Below, piece by piece: positions 1 to 10,213 of a DNA stretch of 64,000 nt (position 1 is the stretch's first letter; each line of letters begins with the position of its first letter). Made by a program: the position numbers and the translations under genes. This stretch comes from Homalodisca vitripennis (taxonomy: Eukaryota > Arthropoda > Insecta > Hemiptera > Cicadellidae). Where the stretch lies: contig NC_060210.1 in assembly GCF_021130785.1 (NCBI RefSeq), forward strand, positions 187,744,501 to 187,808,500, given 5' to 3'. The notes under the pieces were generated by a model. It had not been told where the DNA came from. It worked only from the letters and a program-made list of their open reading frames with translations, and did not search any database.

Positions 1-224
1 GCGTAACCTATAATATACCTTCCTAACCCCGATACATTTTCCATCCTGGTGGTTTTGATACTTAATAAATCGAGGCCGTTGAATTATATATCCATCCCTA
101 GTTTAAATGTTTGTTTATCCATCCGTAACTGTACTTAATTTTCAAGTTTACCTGTCTCGTAATAGTTATAAAGAATAGCTCGATCGCCTTTTCTGCCTTA
201 TTATGCCAATTGTCTTGGGCCAGT

Positions 225-225
<1 letters not shown>

Positions 226-255
<30 letters not shown>
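226..255. repeat. Poly-T tract (30 bp)
   Basis: An uninterrupted T run. At the same point copies B (about 20,866) and C (about 48,840) have only a short T-rich stretch, so the expansion is specific to copy A or is a homopolymer assembly effect. Confidence 0.9.
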
Positions 256-256
<1 letters not shown>

Positions 257-2245
257 AAGACCTTATACAATACAATCAAGAGGAGAGTCGTTACTGTACA
301 AAGTCGACGTTACTTATAAAAATACTGATGGTCACTGGCAATATTTGAACTCATATCCCGATTCCGAGGTCTTAATATTCTGATAAACTAATCCGTGATT
401 ATCAATGGCCCATTCCGTCTTTACTTTTTAGCCAATAAAACAACTCCTGCAATTTTCTTTGCTATAAATACTATGCTTAGCTCCTTGTTGTGTATGATTT
501 AAATTTCAATATAAGTATATCAGTGATGGTTCCTTTCTGCCATTTGTATGTGATATAAATATAAAGTTCCAATAAATATGTTTCCTTACCCAATTACATG
601 CCTTCTCCAAACAATACATAGCATTGTGTCATCGGTACTGATTACTGGACGTGTTTCCTGATCTTGTTCAGCAGATCAGTAAACACGATCGTTTTGATCT
701 TGAACTCAGTTGTATTTTGTAGCACAGTTTGAGCAGGAGTGACAGTATAGTATTTATTGACTAATTATGTTTTCCGAGTGAATAGGTAAGTTATAAATGT
801 TGAAAAACTACAACATTTAATAATTAATTTGTAATTATTTTTTCTTGCTTACTATAATAATTATATAATTAAAGTGAGTATTCACTATTTTGTTAATGAC
901 TTCTAGCTCATTACTTAGAAATTAAACTACTTTCATATTATTTCATTTACTTCAATATTATTATTAATTTCCATTAATTTGCACGAAAACAATAAAAAAC
1001 AACGGTAACATAGTTGTTATTAGACTGAGGTAAGGCTTTTCCTAAGTTAGTACAGTTTATTCCGCTACAGATAACTAACTACCTTTCTCCACATATATAG
1101 GCTAGTAAACCTTATCCAGAGTACGGCAATATCTGACAAAATTCTTTAGTTTAGATAAACACAGGGTAGATTCCATCGAATAATTCTTCAAATGACAGTA
1201 ATTTCTCTAATACCAGAGACATTAAACTACTAATATACCATAAACGAGAGTCACTTGTAGATAGAAGTATGCAAACGTAAGATTAGTAATGTCAGTAATT
1301 GCAACACTACTTGTCTCACCTAAACATTATTGACGAATTTATATGAAATATCTTCCAGTTAATGTCAACAACGAAAAATTAAAATGAAACAACGAAATAC
1401 ATGTATTGAAGTTATATTGAGGTTGATTGGTAGAGAGAGGGCTGACAACTCTAACTGCGCCTCTTCAATAAAGGCGTTTTTTCATAAATAAATACCGGAA
1501 GTGGAGTATGGAGAACGCCTCATTACGAATACGTTGAGGTAGATTGTTCCAAGAGGTAAGAGGAGGTGGAAGCAGATGGGAATGTATTTGATCCAGCTAA
1601 TCAGGAAATGTACTGTTGCCAAGCCTGTTTTATCGTTTATTGAGCCAAATAACTACTAAGGCTGACACCAACATTGAATAGGTCCACTGCAGAACTTACC
1701 AAACCGTGGAAGTGTTTTGTGCAATGCGCATCAGATGAATCGCGAAGAATGAGAAAAAAGGGTTAAGGATTTTGTTTTCTACGATTGGTGCAGAATGGAC
1801 TCCCAGATTGTCAGGAAATCCTTTCTCGTCAGAATATTATACTCATACTTTGGAAACCAAGAATATAAAGTAAATTTACGTACAAAAATAATTATCTTAG
1901 AGTCATGAATGTGTTGAGATTGGTTTGATTATAACTGGCTAGTTAAGTTAGCCCTGTTTGAAGAACAAGCGCTATCACTTACGCGAACTAAATGATGACA
2001 GTAGCGCGATTAAGCATGCAATAAAATTAAAATTTAATGAATGTGTAATGGTTAACTTATAAAAGTCATGGTGCATAAATTAAGCTGTACTTTATATAAA
2101 AAATACTAAAACATAAATTTGAGAATCAAGAGTTATTGATGCACACCAACAAAATTAATGGAGCAGATTGTGCACTGAATATCACTTTCACAAGCCACCA
2201 GAAATTACGAACGGCTGAGCAAAAGTAAAAAGAGCAAACCCTATA

Positions 2246-2405
2246 CCTTTGGTAGCTCAGGCATTACGATTTTGTTTTTGTTCTTAGTCTTAGTGTGTGT
2301 CCAAGTACAGAAGTAACCTTGCTTCAAACCTTCGGTAGCTCAGGCATTACGATTTAGTTTTTGCTCTTAGTCTTAGTGTTTTTAAGTATAGAAGTAACCT
2401 TGCTT
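2246..2405. repeat. 83-bp tandem duplication specific to copy A
   Basis: Two adjacent diverged units share GGTAGCTCAGGCATTACG and a downstream AGAAGTAACCTTGCTT. Copy B has one unit (about 23,329-23,405) and copy C only a decayed version near 52,870-52,950. The duplication therefore arose in A after the block duplicated. Confidence 0.85.
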
Positions 2406-3037
2406 AAAAAAAGGACTGACCTAGCGGTTGATCTATTTCTTTAGTGTATGAAGCCTGAAATATTTTACATACGAGGACTGTGCTGCAAAAAGTGGGCTTT
2501 TTTTAAATTTTGCTCATAGTGGTATTTTAGAACCAAAGGCATGTAGGAACAGAGGTGATCGATATAAAACGAGACTTATACTATAGCAGTTAAACAACTT
2601 TGCAATAAACTTAAGAATAGAGATGAATGTTAGATTTACTGATATAAAAGAGGTTTTTCTGCCCAATACAACGAAATAAATTCTTTTAACGGTGTATTAT
2701 ATTGATTTAATTTCATTTAATGCAATACTCTTAGACCATCAAATGTTATGGAAGGAGAAAATTACTCCAATGCATTACCATCTTATCTGTAAGCGTGATT
2801 ATTTTTTGTCAAGATAAATTGCATTGTTTGCTACATTACAAATATTTCGTTTAGTGTTTTGTATTACTATTGACGAAATTTTTGTAAAAAAAAAAAACTT
2901 AGATTATCAGGGTACTGAAGTCAATTAACTAGAAATAAAAGGAATATCTTATAGGAAACTTATTTGTTTAATCTAACTTATGATGTTTTTCCACCATTCT
3001 ATCTGATGCAAACATCATGTTTACAAGCATTTATGAG

Positions 3038-3097
3038 CATGGGCCTCTTCTGGACTCACTCTACTCTCATGGGCCTCTTCTGGACTCAATCTACTCT
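3038..3097. repeat. 30-bp tandem duplication specific to copy A
   Basis: CATGGGCCTCTTCTGGACTC occurs at 3,038 and again at 3,068. Copies B (about 24,050) and C (about 53,530) have a single unit. Confidence 0.88.
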
Positions 3098-3188
3098 CTG
3101 ACTATATATTTAGAGTAAAACTTAAGATGCCTAAAAATCAATAGTCTTGACATTTCTTTGAGCTATGATTATTTATTATGTATAAATA

Positions 3189-3413
3189 CAGGGTGGCCCA
3201 TAAGTCAGTTGTCAGAAATGAAAATACATAGTTACCAGTTTACTTTATTTGTACAAAATACTGTATTATTAATGTAATTACTATTATTTATTTTTAATTA
3301 ATAATTTAAAGAGTATCTAACCTACAATAGGTGCTCAAAGTGGCTTCCACGTTGTTCTATACAAACATCGTCTTATAAAATTGCAAGTGACAACTGACTT
3401 ATGGGCCACCCTG
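3189..3413 (-). mobile_element. Mariner/Tc1-type deletion derivative (225-bp MITE) with relic transposase C-terminus
   Basis: The element has perfect 26-bp terminal inverted repeats beginning CAGGGTGGCCCATAAG and is flanked by TA on both sides (3,187-3,188 and 3,414-3,415). Copies B (about 24,165) and C (about 53,645) keep the uninterrupted site, TATAAATATTGTTC in B, so insertion and TA target duplication are shown directly. The minus strand next to one end encodes DDVCIEQRGSHFEHLL followed by a stop. From general knowledge, this type of C-terminus (Cys-Ile-x-x-x-Gly-x-His-Phe-Glu) occurs in insect mariner/Tc1-superfamily transposases. The element therefore looks like an internal deletion of an autonomous transposon, keeping both ends and the last codons. 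It has no transposase of its own. Confidence 0.92.
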
Positions 3414-3562
3414 TATTGTTCAAATCATGCATTTAAGATCCAGTTCTACTTCGTTGTATAGAATATACATATTTACTTTTAATATTGGGTCTAATAACCC
3501 TATTTATTGTGCATAATTTACAAGGACTCTAATTGTAATAATATGCTGACGTTTTGTTTCAG

Positions 3563-3607
3563 CATACAGGTTTACTTTACGTTCTCAATGGGAGGAACCT
3601 TAGTACC
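3563..3607 (+). CDS. Candidate 45-bp micro-exon, copy A
   Basis: A pyrimidine-rich tract and TTTCAG lie immediately before, and a consensus donor GTAAGT immediately after. The 45 bases are exactly 15 codons and open in one frame as HTGLLYVLNGRNLST. The same length, acceptor and donor occur in copies B and C. No protein family is recognised. The surrounding intron-like DNA is also well conserved between copies, so conservation alone does not prove coding. A chance AG...GTAAGT pair is the main alternative. Confidence 0.35.
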
Positions 3608-4153
3608 GTAAGTCTTTGAATCATGTCAGATATGAGTTTTTCACGCCATTCTGAAACAACTGTTTTGGTCACATGACTAGATTGTTACAGCATTATGTCA
3701 TAAGTTTGAAAGAGAAATAGGCATTTTCTTGGTTCATATTTGTGATTCGAGAGTCTTGTTCTGATTATTTTCAGGTGGCCTCGGTCCTACGTTGATCCGA
3801 CGTCCTCTCTGTGACACTTCTCATCATATAACACTTCTTCACGTGTGTTGCAAAACACGCAAAGTATGAAAGTTGGTTGAATGGAAAAAAGTGTGAATGA
3901 GTGAGTGCGTGTAGAACTACGTTTAACTACGACAAATAATTCTTCAATACACAACACTTTCAGGTATACTATATTTATCTCATAATATAACACTTAAGTT
4001 TACGCATTGTTGTATGAATTAATATTTACCAACACATTCTGTCAATATATACTGCTTTTAGAGATATTGATTGCCTATCTTTTTAAAAGTTCATAAGATA
4101 TCGACTGCAATGTGTTATTAAATATATTACATGTTTTTTTCTGATTGTTCTAG

Positions 4154-4220
4154 GGTGATGCGGGAAATGTGGCAGGAGGTCGCCCCACTTACACAAATAC
4201 CCACACTACACATACACTAG
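4154..4220 (+). CDS. Candidate 67-bp exon, copy A
   Basis: Preceded by TTCTAG and followed by GTAATA. Two of three frames are open; one reads GDAGNVAGGRPTYTN and continues with a Thr/His-rich stretch. The counterpart in B has the same 67-bp length and splice dinucleotides; that in C is 66 bp. It could be a coding exon or part of a non-coding transcript. No family is recognised. Confidence 0.28.
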
Positions 4221-4491
4221 GTAATATATTATAGTTGTAGTATATTAATAGTTTTATCATTATAGTATAGTAAAAAGATATAGTTAATTTGACTACAATG
4301 GTTGTTTCAGAATGGCACGATGATAGTAATCTTTAGAGTATATTTGTATTTAAGAAAATTTAACAGACTTGGTTTAATAATTTTAATTACTTTTTTTAGA
4401 AATCATTATTTGAGTTAAATAGTTTACGTATTGATTAATAATCTTAGAGGGAAAGTGTATCCTTTTGTGTTTTCTTTTAATGTTTCCCTAG

Positions 4492-4776
4492 CGTTTCTGC
4501 GTTTGCAACCTGGGGGCTAGTAGCAATGGTGTTCGTTTTTGTGTCGTAACAATTGTGACGTGTGCTCGTGTGAGTGTTCCCTTTCGTCTCCATTTACTTC
4601 TAGAAACCAAGGGAATACGGAATGTTAGGCTGCAGTGGAAAGGTGAATGTAGCCATTTGCAAGCAGACTATAAGATTAAACATATACTAAGATGTACCCT
4701 CCAGCATTTTAGGTGGGTACATAATTACTATCTCATTTCAGGTGTAATACAATCTTTATTTAAAATGTTGTAATCT
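4492..4776 (+). CDS. Short ORF shared by copies A and C, possible 3' exon
   Basis: After a TTTCCCTAG acceptor-like signal an open frame runs to a stop near 4,770. The distal part (from about 4,555) reads ARVSVPFRLHLLLETKGIR and then a basic, Cys-containing tail ending FKML. The same 70-residue distal frame is intact in copy C (54,777-54,998) with mostly conservative changes. Upstream, B and C carry an extra 10 bp, which shifts the frame there. In B the distal ORF is cut by a deletion. No domain is recognised. Preservation in two young copies may simply reflect their overall similarity. Confidence 0.22.
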
Positions 4777-4799
4777 TTTTAAGTTCAACTTAAAATATA

Positions 4800-6650
4800 A
4801 ATGAGACAGAATGAAAATTAAAGTATTGGTCAACTCCAAATGTCACGTAGATTGTCAAACATATGTACGTTTTAATAATTAATTATAACAGAATTAATCT
4901 TGAAAAATACTTGATTGCATACATAAATGGTAGGATTAGTTGATATTAAGCGGTTAAAACCATTAAGAAAGTCATATTAAAAAATATGGTATTCATATGA
5001 TTTTTCAACTTATGATTTTCATGTAAGCACAAACATTATTTAGACTTATAAATAAACTTAATTGATACATAGGTTGCTAAATGTTAATTTTGAAAACGTC
5101 TGACCAATTTCGATAAATCGTTTTTTATATTTTAGTAATTAAAGTTTTTTATAGGGAAAGATTGCTAATCGTCTCGAAATTATTTAAAATGTTTTAAAGT
5201 AATAAAACATAGGGTATGATCAATTAACTATGTCTATCCACCTGTCTAGTTGTTGGTCTCAGGGTTACCACAACATTTCATTTCCTTTAGTCGGAGTTTT
5301 CTAAAAAAATAAGCGTAGTTAAAAAAACAATCATTAAATAATAACACTAGTGTAAAATTACGATGAATGAAAGTAATAAATTAATCCTAGTATAATTACC
5401 AGTTCTAAATACTAATCAGGTTTTCAAGACTATACCACATAAGTGACAGTTGCTGCAGTATGATTAAGCTAATCACTTTTGTTAGCTAATGAGATATGAA
5501 TAACGTGGTTCTAGAGTATACCGAACTGCCAATCATTCAGCGTAGTGGATAATTGATCGCAATATGTCAAGAGGAGCTCAATACCCTCAGCGTAACAAAC
5601 TGTTCTTAATGAATTTTGGATTATAATATAACCACATATTTCTTTACATATAATATTCAATATTCCATCCGAATCAATAGGTAAATTTAATTATTATATT
5701 TTCTTTTCAAGACAGTCAAACTATGATAACTAACACACCTTAATTGTTAGCTAATCTATCAAAACAGAAATTTTGATTCAGAAAGTCATTTTTATATACG
5801 TTATAAAAGCACTGTTGGAAAAATGTCTCTTTGGTCTCCCCGAGATTTAGTGTTTTTATAATAAATATATAGGGTCCTAACAATGAGATATATACTACTG
5901 ATTAAAATAGAAAGTAAAATAATGCGTGATATCCATCTCTGGGAGTGGGTTTTAAAATTTCAAAGAACATACAGGACTAGGTAAATATTGACTTCTATAT
6001 AAGATACCACACCACCACAAATTGTGTTTGCGCCACATTCTCATGGCACTTGACTTTTCAGATATATTATATCTCATCTTTTTCAGATGGCCGAATTAAC
6101 GCTCAGCCGTGACATTCGTCATCATAAAATACGGGGCTGCCTATATAGAAATGAAGGTTCCTTAAAATAATTTTAAATCAAGTCGGTTTTTTTCTAGAGT
6201 ACCTAGCGGAGAGACAGAGATAAAATTGAATGGTTACAATTCTCTGACGCTCAGCTACTTCTAAATATGTATCTTAAAGAGAGAAAAAATGTCATCTTAT
6301 ATTTTTTTATAATTCGCTGGAATACAAATGCCGAAAGTTGCTACTACCTATGCTTAATGACCAAATTTTCTTGAACTAGTTTAATTTAAATTGACTTAGG
6401 AAACCGGAAACGCCCAAAACAATGCTTGCGTAGTTTATGAAACATTTTAACAGGTTTTAATATAAATGAAGTGTCGGTTTTTACAGTAAATTGTAACTAT
6501 TTTATTTAAATATGATTACTAATTTATTTAGAATGTTTTTTGAATAAAATATTGATAAAGAATTTCAATCATCTTTTTGTTTGGTTCATTTGAGGCATCG
6601 ATTATATAGGTAGTTACTATTTGAATATGAAGCATATAATTTTCATTTAA
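4800..6650. other. Copy A interval without genes
   Basis: AT-rich sequence with stops in every frame. Around 5,200 it joins directly sequences that in copy C are separated by about 500 bp (C 55,410-55,935), which fits a deletion in A. From 5,215 to 6,170 it is the single-copy counterpart of the unit that is tandemly triplicated in C. No RNA gene or promoter was recognised. Confidence 0.6.
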
Positions 6651-6691
6651 TAAATTTTTGAGTGTTCTGATTGTTTTTACTTTCGTTTCAG

Positions 6692-6787
6692 GTAGTGGGT
6701 TAACAGTTCCAATAAGTTATGTGACAATAGCACTGTCCGGGGCTTACAGAAATTCATTACTTATAGCAAATTGGTCCACTGTCAATG
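6692..6787 (+). CDS. Candidate 96-bp exon, copy A
   Basis: Preceded by TTCGTTTCAG and followed by GTGAAA, this is 32 codons and open. It reads GSGLTVPISYVTIALSGAYR and continues through a segment ending STVNG. The composition is more protein-like than the neighbouring ORFs. The copy C counterpart (59,961-60,056) has compensating one-base changes and a stop at its seventh or eighth codon, so C could not encode the same peptide. B lacks this arm. The family is not recognised. Confidence 0.3.
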
Positions 6788-7035
6788 GTGAAAAAATATG
6801 TGGGCAGATGTACCTCATATTTATGTACCTTCATATTTCCTTATCATATACGGATAAGGAATTTTGAAGATAATTTAATTAGATAAAAAATTAGCAGGTT
6901 CTGTATTTATTTTCTGGTTTTTATTTTATTATTCATTACGTTATAATCTTGTACTCGATACAATACTTACTTAAACTGTGTTTCTCGACGAACCTGCTTG
7001 AGAGTCTCCACTGACAAAATGTTAAACTGCGTTTC

Positions 7036-7218
7036 TTATAAAGAAAGGTATATGGAAATGTTAAGGAAAACGAACCCAAAAAATATTATAAGAAAAACTT
7101 TACGAAAGTATAAAAGGTCAACGACGAAACGATATTTTAAGAATAACTTAGAGAACATGGGGAAGTCAACAATGTTATATTTCCGGTTAGTGTTGGAGGC
7201 TTCTCGTTCGATCCACAT
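7036..7218 (-). CDS. 60-residue minus-strand ORF kept in copies A and C
   Basis: Starts MWIEREAS, continues through a basic and aromatic middle and ends in a strongly hydrophobic stretch (IIFFGFVFLNI). Copy C (60,297-60,479) keeps an ORF of identical length with about nine changed residues, while the overlapping plus-strand ORF is broken in C. It would be a small protein with one C-terminal membrane segment. No promoter or family is recognised; chance preservation is likely. Confidence 0.15.
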   Translation of the reverse strand: MWIEREASNTNRKYNIVDFPMFSKLFLKYRFVVDLLYFRKVFLIIFFGFVFLNISIYLSL

Positions 7219-7259
7219 CGGACAACATCCTGGCCTGAAGATTTACTCCCAATAGACCA

Positions 7260-10213
7260 ATTTATATCAGTTCAAACTAATTATTCGAACAGCGTCGTTT
7301 ATACAGTACGATAAACAAACATAAAGAATTCTGCTTTCTCCATCAACTAGGTCATCAACTAAACCTAAGTCAATTAAATTATTACCTCATTATTATAAAT
7401 TCATTGTAATATTACAGCACTAGACTTTATAAATGTAATAAATTAATTTCATTGTCCATCTTACACACAGGAGCTGTATTCTCTAGTGATAAAAATATTT
7501 AATATTTTAAGTGATTTGAATTCCTTATTTCGTTGTAAGGGCACTATTCTAAGAATATGCAAGGACACGTATAAGAACATAAGAGCTGTTTCTATGTTAA
7601 GCAGTAAATTGAATATTATCACATGGTTATCATGTTCTGATCTGTGTTTCAAATTTCTTTCACAACTTATACAATATCTGTACAAAAAATTCAGTATTTA
7701 CCAATATTTTGAAATCCTACTTTTAATGTGTAATCCCCGTAACTTTTAAGCGGTAAAATGGATCTTTATCGTTTAGCACGTGACAATGCAGGTTAAAACA
7801 GAGGCGTAAGCTTTGCATGAAACTAATCAATCCACCAAAATAACTGCAGACTGTAACCTTTACCTGTTATAAATATGTTTAGTCTGTACCTCGTTACCGA
7901 TATGGTACTTTTTTTATAAAAATAAGGACTTCCAACAGACCGATGCTAACCATATGAAACATATATTTAGACATAGAAGGGGCAGAGATTTATATTACAT
8001 TTAAAGCATGTCGGTTAATTTCTGAACTTATTCCTCGTGGAGGCGGAAATTGGTTTTCTATCATCAATAAGTAATTATCGCTCATCAAATAAAGCTGAAT
8101 AACCGTTGTTGACATTTATTGCTCCTAGATTAACTTTATGAAGGTTTTTAAAGTCTGTACTCAAAATGTACAGAAAGGCGAGTGAAGAAACAAAATAGAT
8201 ATTTACAGATCCTTGAATGCTACGCTTCGATTTTACGATTTCTATCTTTGTCTTTGTTATATATTCTGAAATTATTAAGTCAAACAAAAAAGACTTTTGA
8301 TTCCTTGATTTTCGACGTGTATGTCTTCAGAGCTCCTCGTCGGAATTTCATAGTTCAAGAAAAAAATATAAGGGTGTTTATCTATTTACTTTGCTCTTCG
8401 TAAAATTAGTAAATAATTAAATATCGTATTTGATGACATTTATTAAGTTGATCTGTATGATATTGCTTTAAAATAATGTTTAATGCGTTATATAATTACT
8501 GGATGTAGTAATGTCATACCATTAAAAGACATGTCTGAAATCTAAGTGGAGTAAGAAGACTTCATTACGTATGAATGTGTAGTACAGTTTCGATCAGTTT
8601 AAATAAATTACTGAAATAGCCATGATGAATTGTAAATTATAAATATAATAGTAAAATCGGGGTGCATTACTCTTCTTCTTGTAATGAAAATGTTAGGAGC
8701 AAAGCGATAAGAAAAAAGAGAGCAAAAGAATTCCCAATCACTGGCCGGATGCCATTTGGCAAGTAGTAGGATAACTAAGTGTAAGATGATTTATGACCCA
8801 TTATTAAAAATTTCATTTCTTAAGTAGTAAACGTATTAAATTGAACTGGAAGTCATAGTCGGTTATTGTCCAAGACCACCCCATTATTAAATCATTCATT
8901 GGTTGCGCATATATCTCTAACATATATTTTGCTAACAACAATATAATCTTTAATTTGTGTCTGTTTTATAAAGTATTGTCAGTTATCCTTTTGATTTGAA
9001 ATTTTCAACGTGGCGTAAATCAAAGTTTGAGACGAAATGTGTGTAAATTTATAAAGTAAATTAGTATTTACTTCAACATACATTGAGGTATTATATATTA
9101 TAATAAAACATTAAAAATATTCGTTAAAATAATGTTTTAATGTTGAATATAATCTATAAATAAGCTACAGATAACTATGATGAAGCACACCATGTGTCGT
9201 GTAACAGTCTTTACTGGGGTTGCATGCAGGATTTCAAATCTATACCTCCTGTCATTTTTGAGATTTATTGTCAGATAGACTTGCTAATTATTGCTAATTT
9301 GTATTTATTTATGACTGAGCCAAACTCTGTGGTTGGACATGAACTATCTTTAAACTCATTTTAAAATAATTTTTAAATAAATTACACATTGGGCAAAGTT
9401 TAAAAAGCAATATATATAGTTTTTTCAAGATATCATGCCATACGATAAATTCATATTAATTTTCATTGCTTTAACTTTCATAGCACTGTTTAAATAAGTT
9501 CCGGTGAACTAGGGAAGGTAATACAACGATAAATTGCGCTGAAATCAAATTTTATATTTTATTTTTACTGTATAAATAAAAATTGCACATGTTAAATGCC
9601 AGTTTAATAGTACTGTTTAAAAACACTTCATTTTTTTATTTCTCGCTGCCATTACCTGTAACTATATGAGGTCAATGTATAAATATATCCCCAACGCTGA
9701 ACCAATAATGTTCAGGTTAACTTTGCTTCAATGAAAGTGAATATACCCCAACACATTATGAATTTATTCAGTAATATTTTCTTTGGCTAGGAAAAGAATA
9801 AGTCATCTAGCAACACAAAGAAACTAATAAGTACTAATGTTTTTACACAATAAACCAATGGTTTTAGTCTTCAATGATTTGCTATGTTGAGAAGAAATAA
9901 ATCAAATACTGTCATTTTTATTCGTTGCAAGTATATTTTCAAAGGAATAAAATGTCATTTCCTTTGATCTACAGATCGTACACAAAATAGCAACAACGAA
10001 TTGTAATACAGGTTTAAAGGTATTAAGTTTAATATAACTTAAGAATCGTTCTGCTATTTGCGCCCAAGTCTTTATTTTAATAGCTGTATCGTTTTTATCC
10101 CTAACTATCGATTCCACAGCCGTATGTTGTACATCCCAGTTTATTTCAATAATGTAATATTAATCTAATAATGTTTACACTCACTAATTACCATGATAAA
10201 TGTTTATTGGTTA
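7260..10213. other. Copy A right arm, no genes seen
   Basis: AT-rich DNA that aligns with copy C 60,510-64,000. The ORFs at 7,461-7,749 overlap on both strands and are not both kept in C. The A site at about 7,390-7,410 is the empty target of the 402-bp element inserted in C. Nothing else is recognised. Confidence 0.6.

Larger units (their letters stand above)
1..10213 (+). repeat. Copy A of a large three-copy duplicated block
   Basis: This stretch aligns by eye, collinearly and in the same orientation, with copy B (20.42-25.9 kb) and copy C (48.6-64.0 kb). Anchors are A 3,563 = B 24,307 = C 53,787; A 4,154 = B 24,852 = C 54,403; A 6,692 = C 59,961; A 9,740 = C 63,545. The left edge is cut by the window, so the exon-bearing left arm of B and C is not seen here. 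Relative to B and C, A lacks several hundred bases near 5,200, and it carries its own 83-bp and 30-bp tandem duplications and one inserted mariner-type element. Apart from the items listed separately, it reads as AT-rich intron or intergenic DNA with frequent stops in all frames. Confidence 0.9.

Noticed and set aside
2251..2270. GGTAGCTCAGG motif considered as a tRNA start
   Set aside because: No acceptor-stem partner, anticodon stem or B-box follows; it is part of a tandem duplication.
3787..3993. Minus-strand ORF with a longer version in copy C (53,929-54,219)
   Set aside because: The frame is closed by a TAG in A and B and is open in C through one substitution; it lies antisense to intron-like DNA and has no recognised domain.
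6998..7255. 85-residue Lys/Arg-rich plus-strand ORF
   Set aside because: Broken by stops and a frameshift in copy C; composition reflects AAA-rich DNA.
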